The translations under genes and the position numbers were made by a program. This document shows, in pieces, positions 50,646 through 59,202 of a stretch of DNA of 64,000 nt (position 1 is its first letter; the number at the start of each line of letters is the position of its first letter). This DNA comes from Myxococcales bacterium (GTDB taxonomy: Bacteria > Myxococcota_A > Polyangia > Polyangiales > JAFGIB01), in contig JAOUOP010000029.1 in NCBI GenBank assembly GCA_029880325.1, forward strand, positions 30,831 to 94,830. The letters run 5' to 3'. Under the pieces are notes generated by a model, which worked only from the letters and a program-made list of their open reading frames with translations, did not search any database and was not told where the DNA came from.

Positions 50646-51965
50646 CTACAGCCCCGCCAGCGTGTTTGGGGCGATCATCAAAAGGAGGCGGTCCTGCTCC
50701 AGGGCGTCGTAAATCGGGTCGTAGATCAGGGCCAGCGCTCCATTCTGGCAGCGCACCAGCTTGCGCGGGGTGCCCGAGATGCCTTCGAGGACCAGGCGCC
50801 CGCTTTCGGTGAAGGCGTCGCGGTCGAAGGCGATGAGCTCGAGGTCCTCGAGCAGGCTGCCGTCTGGCGCGGCGACCATGTAGACGCGGTCGCCCGCGCG
50901 GTCCGAGACCAGCGGGGCGCGCAGGCCGTAGTCGCCCATCAGGGTGTGGGTGCTGGGGTCGGCGGCCTGGCCCGATGCCAGCAGCAGCCACTGACCGTCG
51001 TAGGCGAGCTGGCGCGAGAAGTCGGAGAAGACGTTGTCGGTTCGGGTGCCCGGCGTGATGCCCGAGGCGTCGAGGGCCAGGGTGGTGAGGGTGGCGGCGG
51101 TGGTGCTGGTGTTTTGGGCGTAGGCTACGCTGGCGCTGGCGACCGCGATCTCGTCGGTGTCGAGCCAGGTGGGCGGCGGCGTTCCCACTTCGGCGCCCGC
51201 CTCGAACATGTGCAGCTCGGTAAACTGGGCGGACTGGGCCGAGGCGCTGAGCACCGCGAGCAGACGCGAGGGATTGCCCGGAACCACCTCGAGGTCGTAG
51301 GCCTGCTGCGGATCGCCGAACTCCGAGGTGGGCAGTGGGTGGCGCGCGAGCTCGCTTTGAGTCGTGAGGTCGACCTCGACGATGGCGAAGCTTTGGCGCG
51401 CGCCGACGTGCAGCCGGCTGCCGTCGTCGGAGACGGCCAGCACGCCGGCCGGTTCGTTCAGCGCGAGGCTGAAGTCGACGCTGCCGAGGCCGTCGCCCGC
51501 CGCGTTTCCGCAGGAGATGGCGACCACGGAGTTTTCGTGGGCCGGCGAGGGGCTGCCGAGGGAGACATAGAGGCGGTCGCGGCCGGGGTCGGCGACGATG
51601 TCGAAGGCCGGCAGACGCACCAGCTCGACTCCGGCCAGCGACGATTCGCCGAAGTCGTAGTCGGGCACTCCCGGGCCCCATGGCTCGCATTCGCAGGGGC
51701 CGACTTCACCGTCGGGCAGGCATTCGCGCACGCTCGATAACCCCGAGTCACAGGTGCACGCCTCGGACTCGCCCGGCACACAGCCCTGGGCGGCCAGGCC
51801 GCCGCTGATCTGAACGTTGGCTGGCTGTTCACTTCTGGTTGATGAGTTCGGAGCGCCGGCATCGTCCACCGCTCCGGCATCATCCGATGGGTCAGCAGCG
51901 TCGTCCCCGGAGCAACCTGGAGCTGCGATAATGGCGCTGGCGAAGAGCAGTGCAAAAAAACGCAT
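50646..51965 (-). CDS. Lipoprotein, beta-propeller-like, unknown function
   Basis: The 439-residue product starts at ATG 51965 with signal peptide MRFFALLFASAIIAAPGC (lipobox APGC). After an Asp/Ala linker there is a short Cys-rich module (GCVPGESEACTCDSGLSS and ECLPDGEVGPCECEPWG), then a repeating beta-rich region (for example FDIVADPGRDRLYVSLGSP, LAVSDDGSRLHVGARQSFAI) typical of a six- or seven-bladed propeller. The stop lies at 50646. It is divergent from the similar gene at 52045, separated by 79 bases. The ligand is unknown. Confidence 0.72.
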   Translation of the reverse strand: MRFFALLFASAIIAAPGCSGDDAADPSDDAGAVDDAGAPNSSTRSEQPANVQISGGLAAQGCVPGESEACTCDSGLSSVRECLPDGEVGPCECEPWGPGVPDYDFGESSLAGVELVRLPAFDIVADPGRDRLYVSLGSPSPAHENSVVAISCGNAAGDGLGSVDFSLALNEPAGVLAVSDDGSRLHVGARQSFAIVEVDLTTQSELARHPLPTSEFGDPQQAYDLEVVPGNPSRLLAVLSASAQSAQFTELHMFEAGAEVGTPPPTWLDTDEIAVASASVAYAQNTSTTAATLTTLALDASGITPGTRTDNVFSDFSRQLAYDGQWLLLASGQAADPSTHTLMGDYGLRAPLVSDRAGDRVYMVAAPDGSLLEDLELIAFDRDAFTESGRLVLEGISGTPRKLVRCQNGALALIYDPIYDALEQDRLLLMIAPNTLAGL

Positions 51966-52044
51966 CCGAGCCCTAAGTATAGCGTCATCGCATGGACGCT
52001 GCTGCGTTGCCCCGCTTCACTGCGGGCGATACGCTAGTACTTCG

Positions 52045-53499
52045 ATGCCATCGAAGGCGCGTTCGGCGGAAACACTTCTGAGCACATGTAAGGCTGGGTG
52101 GAGGATTGGCCTGCTGTGGGGCTGCTGCGCCTTTTTGGCGTGTGTTGGAGACTCCGGATCGAATGGGAGCGACGCCGGCAACGGCGGCGTGGGTGGTGAC
52201 GGGCCGGTGCAGGTGCCCACAGGTCCCGTGGTCTCGGTGGGCAGTGCACCCAGCGACGATCCAAACGCCGAGCCCTTCGTGCAGGGGCATGTGCAGGGAC
52301 GCGTTCCGCTTCAGGGTGAGCCCGAAAGCTTTTCGGCCGTGGTCAGCACGGTCCACTACGACCGTTGCCATTTCGATCAACTGCAAGCTTTCTCGAGCGG
52401 CGGCTTCGAGCTTTTTGAAGCGCCGGCGCGCGTGGGCCAACAGGACACCGGATCGGTCGGCGCCAGCGGCGGCTCCCTCGGTGCGGGCCTGAGCCGCGTC
52501 GAGATCACCCGCTTCGACCAGGTTGCCATCGAAGGGCGCCTCGACGGGCGGCCCTTTGTGCTCGACACCTGCGGTCACTTTGGGCAGAGCGACCTGAAGC
52601 TCCAGGGCTGCCTGCTCGACGAGGCCATCGATCCCACGGGCATCGCGCTCTCGCCCGAAGGACGCCTCGCGGTCGCCGACTTCGATGCGCGCGTCCGCGT
52701 CTTCAAACGCAGCGCCGAGGGACCGGAGTGTCGCTATCAGCTCGATGTCGAATATGGCAACGGTGGCGAGCTCGGCATCGCGAGTCTGGTGCGCGCCCTG
52801 GCGTTCGACGGCCAAGAGCGGCTGTACGGCTCCAGCGAAGGTGGCCTCGACAACTGGGAGCCGCCCGGCCATGTCTTTATCGCTGAGCCCGGTGGTGCGC
52901 TGAGAGCTTGCCGCAACAACAGCGAGGCCTCGGCGGTCGTCACCGACGCGGCCGGGGAGCGTCTGACGGTGCTGCGCGATGGCAGCGCGGCGTTCATCTA
53001 CTGGGGCGCGGCCGGCGAGTGGAAGATCGTCACCGACAGCGGCGCCTTCGGCGACGGTTCCATCGCCTGTGAAGCCGGCAAGAGCAGCAGCGGCGATCCA
53101 TTCTACACGGCGGCCCTGGGCGTCCATGACGGCGGGCTGCTCTTCCTGCGCCGCCAGGGCGATCCCTTCGAGGGCATCTTACGGGCGGAGGTCACCGATC
53201 TGGAGTTGCAGCCGCTGTTGCGTTTCGGTGGAACCACCTCGGGGGCTGGCAGCCTGGGCTTTGCCGACACCCGCGCTGGCGCCCGTTGTCCGCCCGGCTA
53301 CTGCATGGCCAACTCGCAGGGGCTCTCGATCTTCGACGCCCAGGGCGCGCCGCGGATTTTCTTGCGCTGGAGCAGTGAGCTTTCAGCGGGGGTACAGACC
53401 CGGGTGGCAGCTGCCATCGAGGGCAACGCGGGCGACGCCTTCTTTCTGCTCAGGCTCGAGGCGGGGTGGCTTGGGGTGCGCCTGTCGCCCGCGGGGTGA
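52045..53499 (+). CDS. Lipoprotein, beta-propeller-like, unknown function
   Basis: ATG 52045 (MPSKARSAETLL) precedes a hydrophobic core and lipobox FLAC, giving 484 residues; the open frame further upstream (from 51817) overlaps the divergent gene's 5' end and is not supported. The mature protein begins with a Gly/Asp/Ser linker and continues with beta-rich repeats (LSPEGRLAVADFDARVRVFK, LAFDGQERLYGSSEGG, LGVHDGGLLFLRRQGDPF), again propeller-like. It pairs divergently with the lipoprotein at 50646. The stop TGA lies inside repeat copy B. Confidence 0.7.
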   Translation: MPSKARSAETLLSTCKAGWRIGLLWGCCAFLACVGDSGSNGSDAGNGGVGGDGPVQVPTGPVVSVGSAPSDDPNAEPFVQGHVQGRVPLQGEPESFSAVVSTVHYDRCHFDQLQAFSSGGFELFEAPARVGQQDTGSVGASGGSLGAGLSRVEITRFDQVAIEGRLDGRPFVLDTCGHFGQSDLKLQGCLLDEAIDPTGIALSPEGRLAVADFDARVRVFKRSAEGPECRYQLDVEYGNGGELGIASLVRALAFDGQERLYGSSEGGLDNWEPPGHVFIAEPGGALRACRNNSEASAVVTDAAGERLTVLRDGSAAFIYWGAAGEWKIVTDSGAFGDGSIACEAGKSSSGDPFYTAALGVHDGGLLFLRRQGDPFEGILRAEVTDLELQPLLRFGGTTSGAGSLGFADTRAGARCPPGYCMANSQGLSIFDAQGAPRIFLRWSSELSAGVQTRVAAAIEGNAGDAFFLLRLEAGWLGVRLSPAG

Positions 53500-53518
53500 A
53501 AACGTCCTGGCAGCATTC
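53498..53518. repeat. Intergenic repeat, copy B, with tandem 13-base unit
   Basis: The repeat starts within the stop codon of the preceding gene. It runs into a tandem 13-base unit, GGCAGCATTCGAC, present twice from about 53509 to 53535. Confidence 0.6.
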
Positions 53519-53574
53519 GACGGCAGCATTCGACGGCATTGGCGTCCTGCCCATGGTTGTCCTGCGCGCGTCGC

Positions 53575-54378
53575 TCACGGCCGGCCGAGCTTGGCGCGCG
53601 CCTGTTGCAGCATCTCGACCAGCGCCTTGCGCGTTTGCTCCGCCGTCGTGACCGGCTGGGGAAACGCCAGGCGCACCGGTCGCGGCCCCTCGGCAGTGAT
53701 CGCCGACATCTCGAAGCCGTAGCGGTCGACCTGGGTCATGGTCGCTTCTTCGATCTCGGTGGCCTTTGAGAACGCGTGGCAGTAGGCGACCAGCGCATCG
53801 GCGTGATCGGCGTTCATGTGCTCGAGGATGCCGGCCGCCGCGTCGGCGAGGGGGTCGGCCTCGGCCTGCAGCCAGTCGTCCTTGGCGACCCAGCTCATGC
53901 GCCCGTAGCCGCCGATGTAGCGCAGGGAGTGCAGGGTCATGCGCCAGAAGGAGAAGTCCTTGAAGTCGCAGTAGTACTCGGCCGAGGGGTGGGCGGCCAA
54001 AAAGGCCGTGCGCGCGCTGCCGTCGTCGCCCGGCTCGGGAGCGCACTCGCCCAGCAGCGTGACCCGGCCGTTGGCGAGGGGGTCACCGGCGCCATCCTCG
54101 GCGACCACCAGGGAAGCGCGCCGGTCCTTGCGGAGGTTTCGGGTGTGCTCGGCCAGCTCGCTGATCAGGAAAACCGGTTCGCCGGCGTCGAAGGCCAGGG
54201 TCACGAAGGAGCCGTAGGGATGGCCGGGTGGATCGAGGGCCACGGTGCAGAGGGTGCCGGTGGTGATGCCGCGCACCATGGTGCGGGCGCGCTCGGCGTG
54301 GCTGGGGGTTGCGACCTTGGGATCGTAGAGGGGCTCGGGGGCATCGCCGGAGGGGCGGGCGTGGGCGTCGTTTGTCAT
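53575..54378 (-). CDS. HugZ-family protein: PNPOx-like fold with DUF2470 domain
   Basis: The 267-residue product has a pyridoxamine-phosphate-oxidase-like split barrel (residues about 25-175: GTLCTVALDPPGHPYGSFV, SELAEHTRNLRKDRRASLV, FWRMTLHSLRYIGGYGRM) and a C-terminal DUF2470 domain with LEHMNADHADALVAY. This two-domain layout is that of HugZ-type haem-binding proteins, some of which release iron from haem. The DUF2470 His residues (HMNADHAD) are present. ATG 54378 is the clear start. Function in haem use is inferred from the family. Confidence 0.82.
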   Translation of the reverse strand: MTNDAHARPSGDAPEPLYDPKVATPSHAERARTMVRGITTGTLCTVALDPPGHPYGSFVTLAFDAGEPVFLISELAEHTRNLRKDRRASLVVAEDGAGDPLANGRVTLLGECAPEPGDDGSARTAFLAAHPSAEYYCDFKDFSFWRMTLHSLRYIGGYGRMSWVAKDDWLQAEADPLADAAAGILEHMNADHADALVAYCHAFSKATEIEEATMTQVDRYGFEMSAITAEGPRPVRLAFPQPVTTAEQTRKALVEMLQQARAKLGRP

Positions 54379-54424
54379 GGGGTTCCTGTGGCGCGGCGGG
54401 GGACTTGGTTCGGGTGTGGCTGCT

Positions 54425-54459
54425 GAGAACGTCCTGCTGAAAGCGTCCTGGCAGCTTTC
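54425..54459. repeat. Intergenic repeat, partial and full copy C
   Basis: A partial GAGAACGTCCTG at 54425-54436 is followed at 54439 by a full unit containing AGCGTCCTGGCAGC. It lies between the HugZ-type gene and the terminator of the Cys-rich locus. Confidence 0.55.
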
Positions 54460-54465
54460 TTGGGG

Positions 54466-54511
54466 CGGGGAAAAGAAAACGGCGCGTCCCTGGATGGGGA
54501 CGCGCCGTTTT
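54466..54511 (-). terminator. Intrinsic terminator, left end of the Cys-rich locus
   Basis: On the minus strand a stem of 15 pairs (AAAACGGCGCGTCCC at 54476-54490 against 54497-54511) is followed by TTTTCTTTTCC, downstream of the stop at 54531. It shares the stem ACGGCGCGTCCC with the terminator at 60528, at the other end of the locus. Confidence 0.85.
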
Positions 54512-54530
54512 CCGTGCTAGCGGCTCGCGC

Positions 54531-55883
54531 TTACAGCCCGAGGGCTCCGGTCACGCCGGCCGCGGCGCTGATGCTGCCTTCGAGGCGGCCCGCCGAGCCG
54601 CCGATGACGCCGGCAACTTTGCCAGCTTCTGCCAGGGCGCACTTGACACCAAAGGCGACCCGCAGGTTGCCGTCGGCGATTACGCCTGCGGCGGCGTCAA
54701 CGCCACCCTGGATCGCGGCAGTTGCCGAGGCGCCGAGGTCGGCGCCGGCGCTGGCCACCAGCTCGGCCTTCTTGATGGACGCCAGCAGGGCCGGCAGTCG
54801 CACCGAGAGGTTTTCGAGGGCAGCCACGAAGCGGGCCTGGGCCATGGCGTCGACGCCAGCCTTGAGCTGGTAGTCGATGCGAACCCGCGGCGGCGTGCAC
54901 TCGACGTTCATGCTGGCCTCGGCCTTCACGCTCGCCTCGCACTCGGCGCTGACCATGGGCGGTGTGACTTCACCGTCGCAGCTGGCGTCGCACATGACCG
55001 AGCCGCCCGCCTTGGCCTCGCAGCTGGCGCGGATGCCGCCTTCGCAGCCTCCGTCGGGGTTGGTGACGGTGCACTCACCCTTGCAGGTGCCGGTGCACTC
55101 GGCTTCGGCCGCAAGCTCGGTCTCGCAGCTGCCGGTGCACATGCCGCTGCACTTGCCGGCGCACTGGGTTCCGCCGCTGTCGGAGTAGGCCGAGCACTCG
55201 CCGTCGCAGGTGCCGTTGCAGGTGCCGCCGCAGCTCGCGGCCGCGTCCAGCATTACCTCACAGCTGCCCTGGCAGGTGCCCTCGCAGGCGACCGAGGGGG
55301 CGGTGACGGTGCACTTGAGATCAGCTTCGGCGTCACAGCTCACGTCGGCGCTGGCTTCGACCTCACAGCCGCCCTCGCAGGCCACCATGACGCTGCCCGG
55401 GTCGGCCATGGCTTCACAGCGGGCCTGGGCGTCGAGCGAGGCGCTGACGTCGGCTTTGCACTCGGGTCCGGCGGCCTCGATGGTGAGGCTGCCTTCGACG
55501 TTGGCGGAGATCTGGGCCTGGAGCGCGGCTTCCAGATCCGCGTCGGCCGCGATGCCGAAGTCGGCACGGATGCCTTCGATCTCGGCGTTGATGCCGGCGC
55601 TGATGTTGTCGGCCTTGCCCTGGAAGTTGATCACCGACTGGAAGAAGGCGTCGACCGAGGCCACGCCCGAGATGGAGGCATTGCCCTCGGCGATGCCGCC
55701 GCCTTCGCAGTTGATGTCGATGCCGCATTGTTCCGCGAGCAAATCGCCACCGGGAAGGTCCGGTAGGCCCGAGTCGCCGAGTAGATCGGTCCCCGGAAGC
55801 CCGCTGTCATCGCCACAGCCCGTCAGTGTTATGCCGGCAAGCGCCAGCGCCAAACCCAAGAATCGGTTGTTCATACGCAACAT
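54531..55883 (-). CDS. Cys-rich repeat lipoprotein, paralog 1 (outer left)
   Basis: The 450-residue product (start ATG 55883; MNNRFLG at 55874 is an alternative) has a signal peptide with lipobox LTGC and then GDDSGLPGTD. A domain containing GGIAEGNASISGVASVDAFF is shared by all four paralogs. Residues about 145-315 are a Cys-rich array with Cys every fourth residue and Gly two after each Cys, for example CEGTCQGSC, CNGTCDGEC and CAGKCSGMCTGSC. An alpha-helical C-terminal domain (FVAALENLSVRLPALLASIK) ends SISAAAGVTGALGL. There are about 30 Cys in total. No known family is recognised. The regular Cys spacing suggests stacked disulfides or metal sites in a rod-like surface structure. Confidence 0.85.
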   Translation of the reverse strand: MLRMNNRFLGLALALAGITLTGCGDDSGLPGTDLLGDSGLPDLPGGDLLAEQCGIDINCEGGGIAEGNASISGVASVDAFFQSVINFQGKADNISAGINAEIEGIRADFGIAADADLEAALQAQISANVEGSLTIEAAGPECKADVSASLDAQARCEAMADPGSVMVACEGGCEVEASADVSCDAEADLKCTVTAPSVACEGTCQGSCEVMLDAAASCGGTCNGTCDGECSAYSDSGGTQCAGKCSGMCTGSCETELAAEAECTGTCKGECTVTNPDGGCEGGIRASCEAKAGGSVMCDASCDGEVTPPMVSAECEASVKAEASMNVECTPPRVRIDYQLKAGVDAMAQARFVAALENLSVRLPALLASIKKAELVASAGADLGASATAAIQGGVDAAAGVIADGNLRVAFGVKCALAEAGKVAGVIGGSAGRLEGSISAAAGVTGALGL

Positions 55884-55913
55884 GGTCGTATCTCCTATTT
55901 CCCGGGTTCCGTC

Positions 55914-57275
55914 CTAGAGCCCCAGCGCGGCGGTGAGTTCCGCCGAGGCGCTGATGCTGCCCTCGAGAGCCGCGCTGGAATCCGCAACGACGGTTCCGAC
56001 GGCACCGATTTGCTTGACCGCGCAGGCCAGGCCGATGGCGATGCGGGCATTGCCCTCACCCGCCGCGTCGGCCGCGCCCATGATCGCCGTCTGAGCGCTG
56101 CCGCTCAGGTCGGCGCCGGCATCGACCGCCAGCTCCGCACGCTTGATCGACGCCAGCAGCGCCGGCAAGCGTACCTTCAGGTTCTCGAGCGCCGCCTCGA
56201 AGCGCGCCTGCGCCTGGACGTCGACGCTGCCGCCGACGGCGAGCTCGTAGTCGATGGCCACGCGCGGCGGGGTGCACTGCACGTTCATCTTGGCCTCGGC
56301 TTTGACGCTCGCCTCGCACTCCACACTGGCCGACGGCGGGGTGATTTCGCCGTCGCAGCGGCCGTCGCACATGACCATGCCGCCGGCCTTGGCCTCGCAG
56401 CTGGCGCGGACGCCGCCTTCGCAACCGCCCTCCGGGTTGGTGACCGTGCACTCGCCCTTGCAGGTACCCTCGCAGGTGGCCGACGCCGCCAGCTCGGTCT
56501 CGCAGCTGCCCATGCACATGCCGTCGCACTTGCCGGCGCACTCGGCTTCGCCGCTGGCGTTCTTGACGTAGGCATCGCAGCCGCCGCTGCAGCTGCCCTT
56601 GCAGGTGCCTTCGCAGCTGGCCGCCGCGGTCAGCTCCACGTCGCAGCTACCCTGGCAGCTGCCCTCGCAGGCCACCGATGGAGCGGTCATGGTGCAGTTG
56701 AGGTCCGCCTCGGCGTCACAGCTCACTTCGGCGCTGGCTTCGACCTCGCAGCCGCCGCTGCACTCCACCATTGCGCTGCCGGGATCGACTTCGCCCTCGC
56801 AGCGCGCCTTGGCGTCGAGCGAGGCGCTGACGTCGGCCTGGCAGCGCGCCGGTTCGGCCTCGATGCTCAGCCCTGCCGTCAGGTTGGCGTCGATCTGCGC
56901 CTGGAGCTCGGTGGCCAGGTTGGCGTCGGCGGCGATGCCGAAGTCGGCGCGGATGGCGGCCAGCTCGGCGTCGATGCCCCCGCTGACGTTGGCCGCGGTG
57001 GTTTGAAAGTTGATGACTGAGGCGAAAAACGCGTCGACCGAAGCCACGCCCGAGACCTTCGCGTTGCCCTCGGCGATGCCGCCCGCCTTGCATTCGATGT
57101 CGAGCCCGCATTGTTCTGCGAGGTCCGCCAGCGATTGCGCCTGCTGCGTGGTTGCGACCTCGGGCCCCTTGGCCTCGGCCGCTTCGCTACAGCTGGAAGC
57201 GCCAAGGGCCAGGGCGCCGATCGACACCGTGGTCGCCAGCCGTCCTACAAGCCTATATCTAAAGCCTATCGTCAC
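55914..57275 (-). CDS. Cys-rich repeat lipoprotein, paralog 2 (inner left)
   Basis: The 453-residue product starts at GTG 57275 (MTIGFRYRLVGR), preceded by GGGAGGAGA; the identical leader and start context in paralog 3 supports this choice. The lipobox is GASSC, followed by SEAAEA. It carries the shared AEGNAKVSGVASVDAFF segment, the Cys array (CEGSCQGSC, CEGTCKGSCSGGC, CAGKCDGMCMGSC) and the helical C-terminal domain. The array is followed by CEGTCKGEC and DGRCDGEITPP. It lies 30 bases upstream of paralog 1 on the minus strand, and the two are probably co-transcribed to the terminator at 54476. Confidence 0.85.
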   Translation of the reverse strand: MTIGFRYRLVGRLATTVSIGALALGASSCSEAAEAKGPEVATTQQAQSLADLAEQCGLDIECKAGGIAEGNAKVSGVASVDAFFASVINFQTTAANVSGGIDAELAAIRADFGIAADANLATELQAQIDANLTAGLSIEAEPARCQADVSASLDAKARCEGEVDPGSAMVECSGGCEVEASAEVSCDAEADLNCTMTAPSVACEGSCQGSCDVELTAAASCEGTCKGSCSGGCDAYVKNASGEAECAGKCDGMCMGSCETELAASATCEGTCKGECTVTNPEGGCEGGVRASCEAKAGGMVMCDGRCDGEITPPSASVECEASVKAEAKMNVQCTPPRVAIDYELAVGGSVDVQAQARFEAALENLKVRLPALLASIKRAELAVDAGADLSGSAQTAIMGAADAAGEGNARIAIGLACAVKQIGAVGTVVADSSAALEGSISASAELTAALGL

Positions 57276-57808
57276 GTTCTTTTCTCCTCCCGCAGCGACC
57301 GCGGGAGTGCGGGGCTGCCGTTGGCAAATGCGAGTCTGCGTGCGGAGCGGATCATTTCACCGGGATCCCCCCGGTGCAACAGCCACTTCGAGCGCAGAAC
57401 GCAAAGCGAGTTGAAGTCCATCGGAAGGACGCGACGCAAGGAGCGCGCCAGGTATTCATCGAAGCGCAGCTTTGATGACATTGGCCTACATGCCCGGAAC
57501 CGACTTTTCCGGTGAAATGCTAGCCCGGGTTGGGAAGCGATGGCTTGCGAAGCGAGCGCTCGTGTTTTGGGATGCGCGCGACACGGGGTCTCTACTCTGA
57601 TCTTCCTGTCGCGGTGCTGAACAACGATTCCCCATAAAAGGCGTACCGCAATCTTTGTGTACGGGGTCGGGGGCGTCGACTGGGGACGACCGCAGAGGCG
57701 TCGTCGAAGTTGCACAGCACCGCGGCCGATGAAAGGATCGGCGTTTCGAAACCGCAGGGCCCCGATCGGCGCGTGCCGACGTGGCGAGTATGCGGGAGGA
57801 GACTGAAC
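57276..57808. promoter_or_regulatory. Divergent control region of the Cys-rich locus
   Basis: This 533-base gap separates the two inner paralogs and must hold both promoters. No gene is supported in it. The outermost bases are an inverted duplication: GCGGGAGGAGA followed by AACGTG and AGGCTTT occurs in both directions, at 57262-57298 (minus) and 57793-57824 (plus). A more A+T-rich stretch at about 57465-57520 lies near the centre. Promoter elements were not clear enough to assign. Confidence 0.45.
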
Positions 57809-59179
57809 GTGATGATAGGCTTTGGACATGGGCACTTGAGACGGGTCACGTTACTCGCCTCGCTTTGCTCCCTGGCCCTTGGCGCTTCCAGCTGTAGCGA
57901 AGCGGCCGAGGCCATGGGACCCGAGGTGCGGACGACCCGACAGGCGCAGCTTGGCGATCTCCCCGGCGTGGGCGATCTGGCCGAGCAATGCGGTTTGGAC
58001 ATTAACTGTGAGGCAGGTGGCATCGCCGAGGGCAATGCGTCCATCTCGGGCGTGGCCTCGGTGGACGCGTTTTTCGGCGCGGTCATCAACTTCCAAAACA
58101 CCGCCTTGAGCGTGGCCGGCGGCATCGACGCCGAGCTCGAGGCGATCCGGGCCGACTTCGGCATCGAGGCCGGCACCGAGCTGAGCGCGGGCATCATGGC
58201 CCAGGCCAGCGCGCACCTGGAGGGTGGCTTGACCATCGAGGTCGAAGAGCCGCGCTGCGAAGTCGACGCCTCGGCCACGCTCGACGCCCAGGCCAAGTGC
58301 GAGGCCATGGTCGATCCGGGCAGCGTCATGGTGGCCTGCGAGGGCGGCTGTGAGGTCGAAGCCAGCGCCGAGGTGAGCTGCGACGCCGAGGCGGACCTCA
58401 ACTGCACGTTGAAGGCTCCGTCGGTCGCCTGCTCGGGCGAGTGCAAGGGCAGCTGCACGCTCGAGGGCTCGGCGGCGGCCGACTGCAGCGGCACCTGCAA
58501 GGGCGGCTGCAACGGCAATTGCTCGTTGATGAACGCCAGCGGCGAGTGCGAGGGCAAGTGCGAAGGCACCTGCACCGGCAGCTGCGAGATGGAGCTGGAG
58601 GTCGCGGCAAGCTGCGAGGGTAGCTGTTCCGGCGAGTGCACGGTGCAAAACCCCGAGGGCGGCTGCGAAGGTGGTATCCGCGCTGAGTGTAAGGCCAAGG
58701 CCGGTGGCATGGTCATGTGTGACGGCCGTTGCGACGGTGAGGTCACGCCGCCCAGCGCCAGCGCCGAGTGCGACGCCAGCGTCAAGGCGGAAGCCAGCTT
58801 GAACGTGGAGTGCAAGCCGCCGAGCATCCGCATCGACTACGAGCTGGCCGTCGGCGGTAACGTCGATGTGGAGGCCCAGGCCAAGTTTGTGGCGGCGCTG
58901 GAGAACCTGAAGGTTCGACTGCCGAAGCTGAAGGCTGCGCTGGCCAAGGCCGACCTGGTCGCCAAGGCCGGTGCGGGCCTCGCGGCGTCGGCTGATGGCG
59001 CGGTCAAGGGCGCCATCAATACCTCGCTCGAAGGTGACGTCAGCCTGCAGGCCAAGTTCGGCCTGGGCTGTGCGCTCATGGAACTCGGCGCCGTCGAGGG
59101 CGCGATCAGCACGGCTTCGGGGCGGCTTTCGGCCAGCGTCGATGCGTCGGTTGAACTTACCAGCGGGCTGGGCCTGTGA
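57809..59179 (+). CDS. Cys-rich repeat lipoprotein, paralog 3 (inner right)
   Basis: The 456-residue product starts at GTG 57809, directly followed by ATG 57812; GGAGGAGAC lies upstream. The GTG is favoured because paralog 2 has the same context (GTG, then ATAGGCTTT). The lipobox GASSC and SEAAEAMGPEV match paralog 2 closely. The domain order is the same: shared AEGNASISGVASVDAFF segment, Cys array (CSGECKGSC, CSGTCKGGCNGNC, CEGKCEGTCTGSC), CEGSCSGEC, then CDGRCDGEVTPP, a basic IRIDYELAVGG segment and the helical C-terminus. Paralog 4 follows 23 bases after its stop. Confidence 0.85.
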   Translation: MMIGFGHGHLRRVTLLASLCSLALGASSCSEAAEAMGPEVRTTRQAQLGDLPGVGDLAEQCGLDINCEAGGIAEGNASISGVASVDAFFGAVINFQNTALSVAGGIDAELEAIRADFGIEAGTELSAGIMAQASAHLEGGLTIEVEEPRCEVDASATLDAQAKCEAMVDPGSVMVACEGGCEVEASAEVSCDAEADLNCTLKAPSVACSGECKGSCTLEGSAAADCSGTCKGGCNGNCSLMNASGECEGKCEGTCTGSCEMELEVAASCEGSCSGECTVQNPEGGCEGGIRAECKAKAGGMVMCDGRCDGEVTPPSASAECDASVKAEASLNVECKPPSIRIDYELAVGGNVDVEAQAKFVAALENLKVRLPKLKAALAKADLVAKAGAGLAASADGAVKGAINTSLEGDVSLQAKFGLGCALMELGAVEGAISTASGRLSASVDASVELTSGLGL

Positions 59180-59202
59180 ACCCCAATCGAGGAGATGAAG
59201 CG

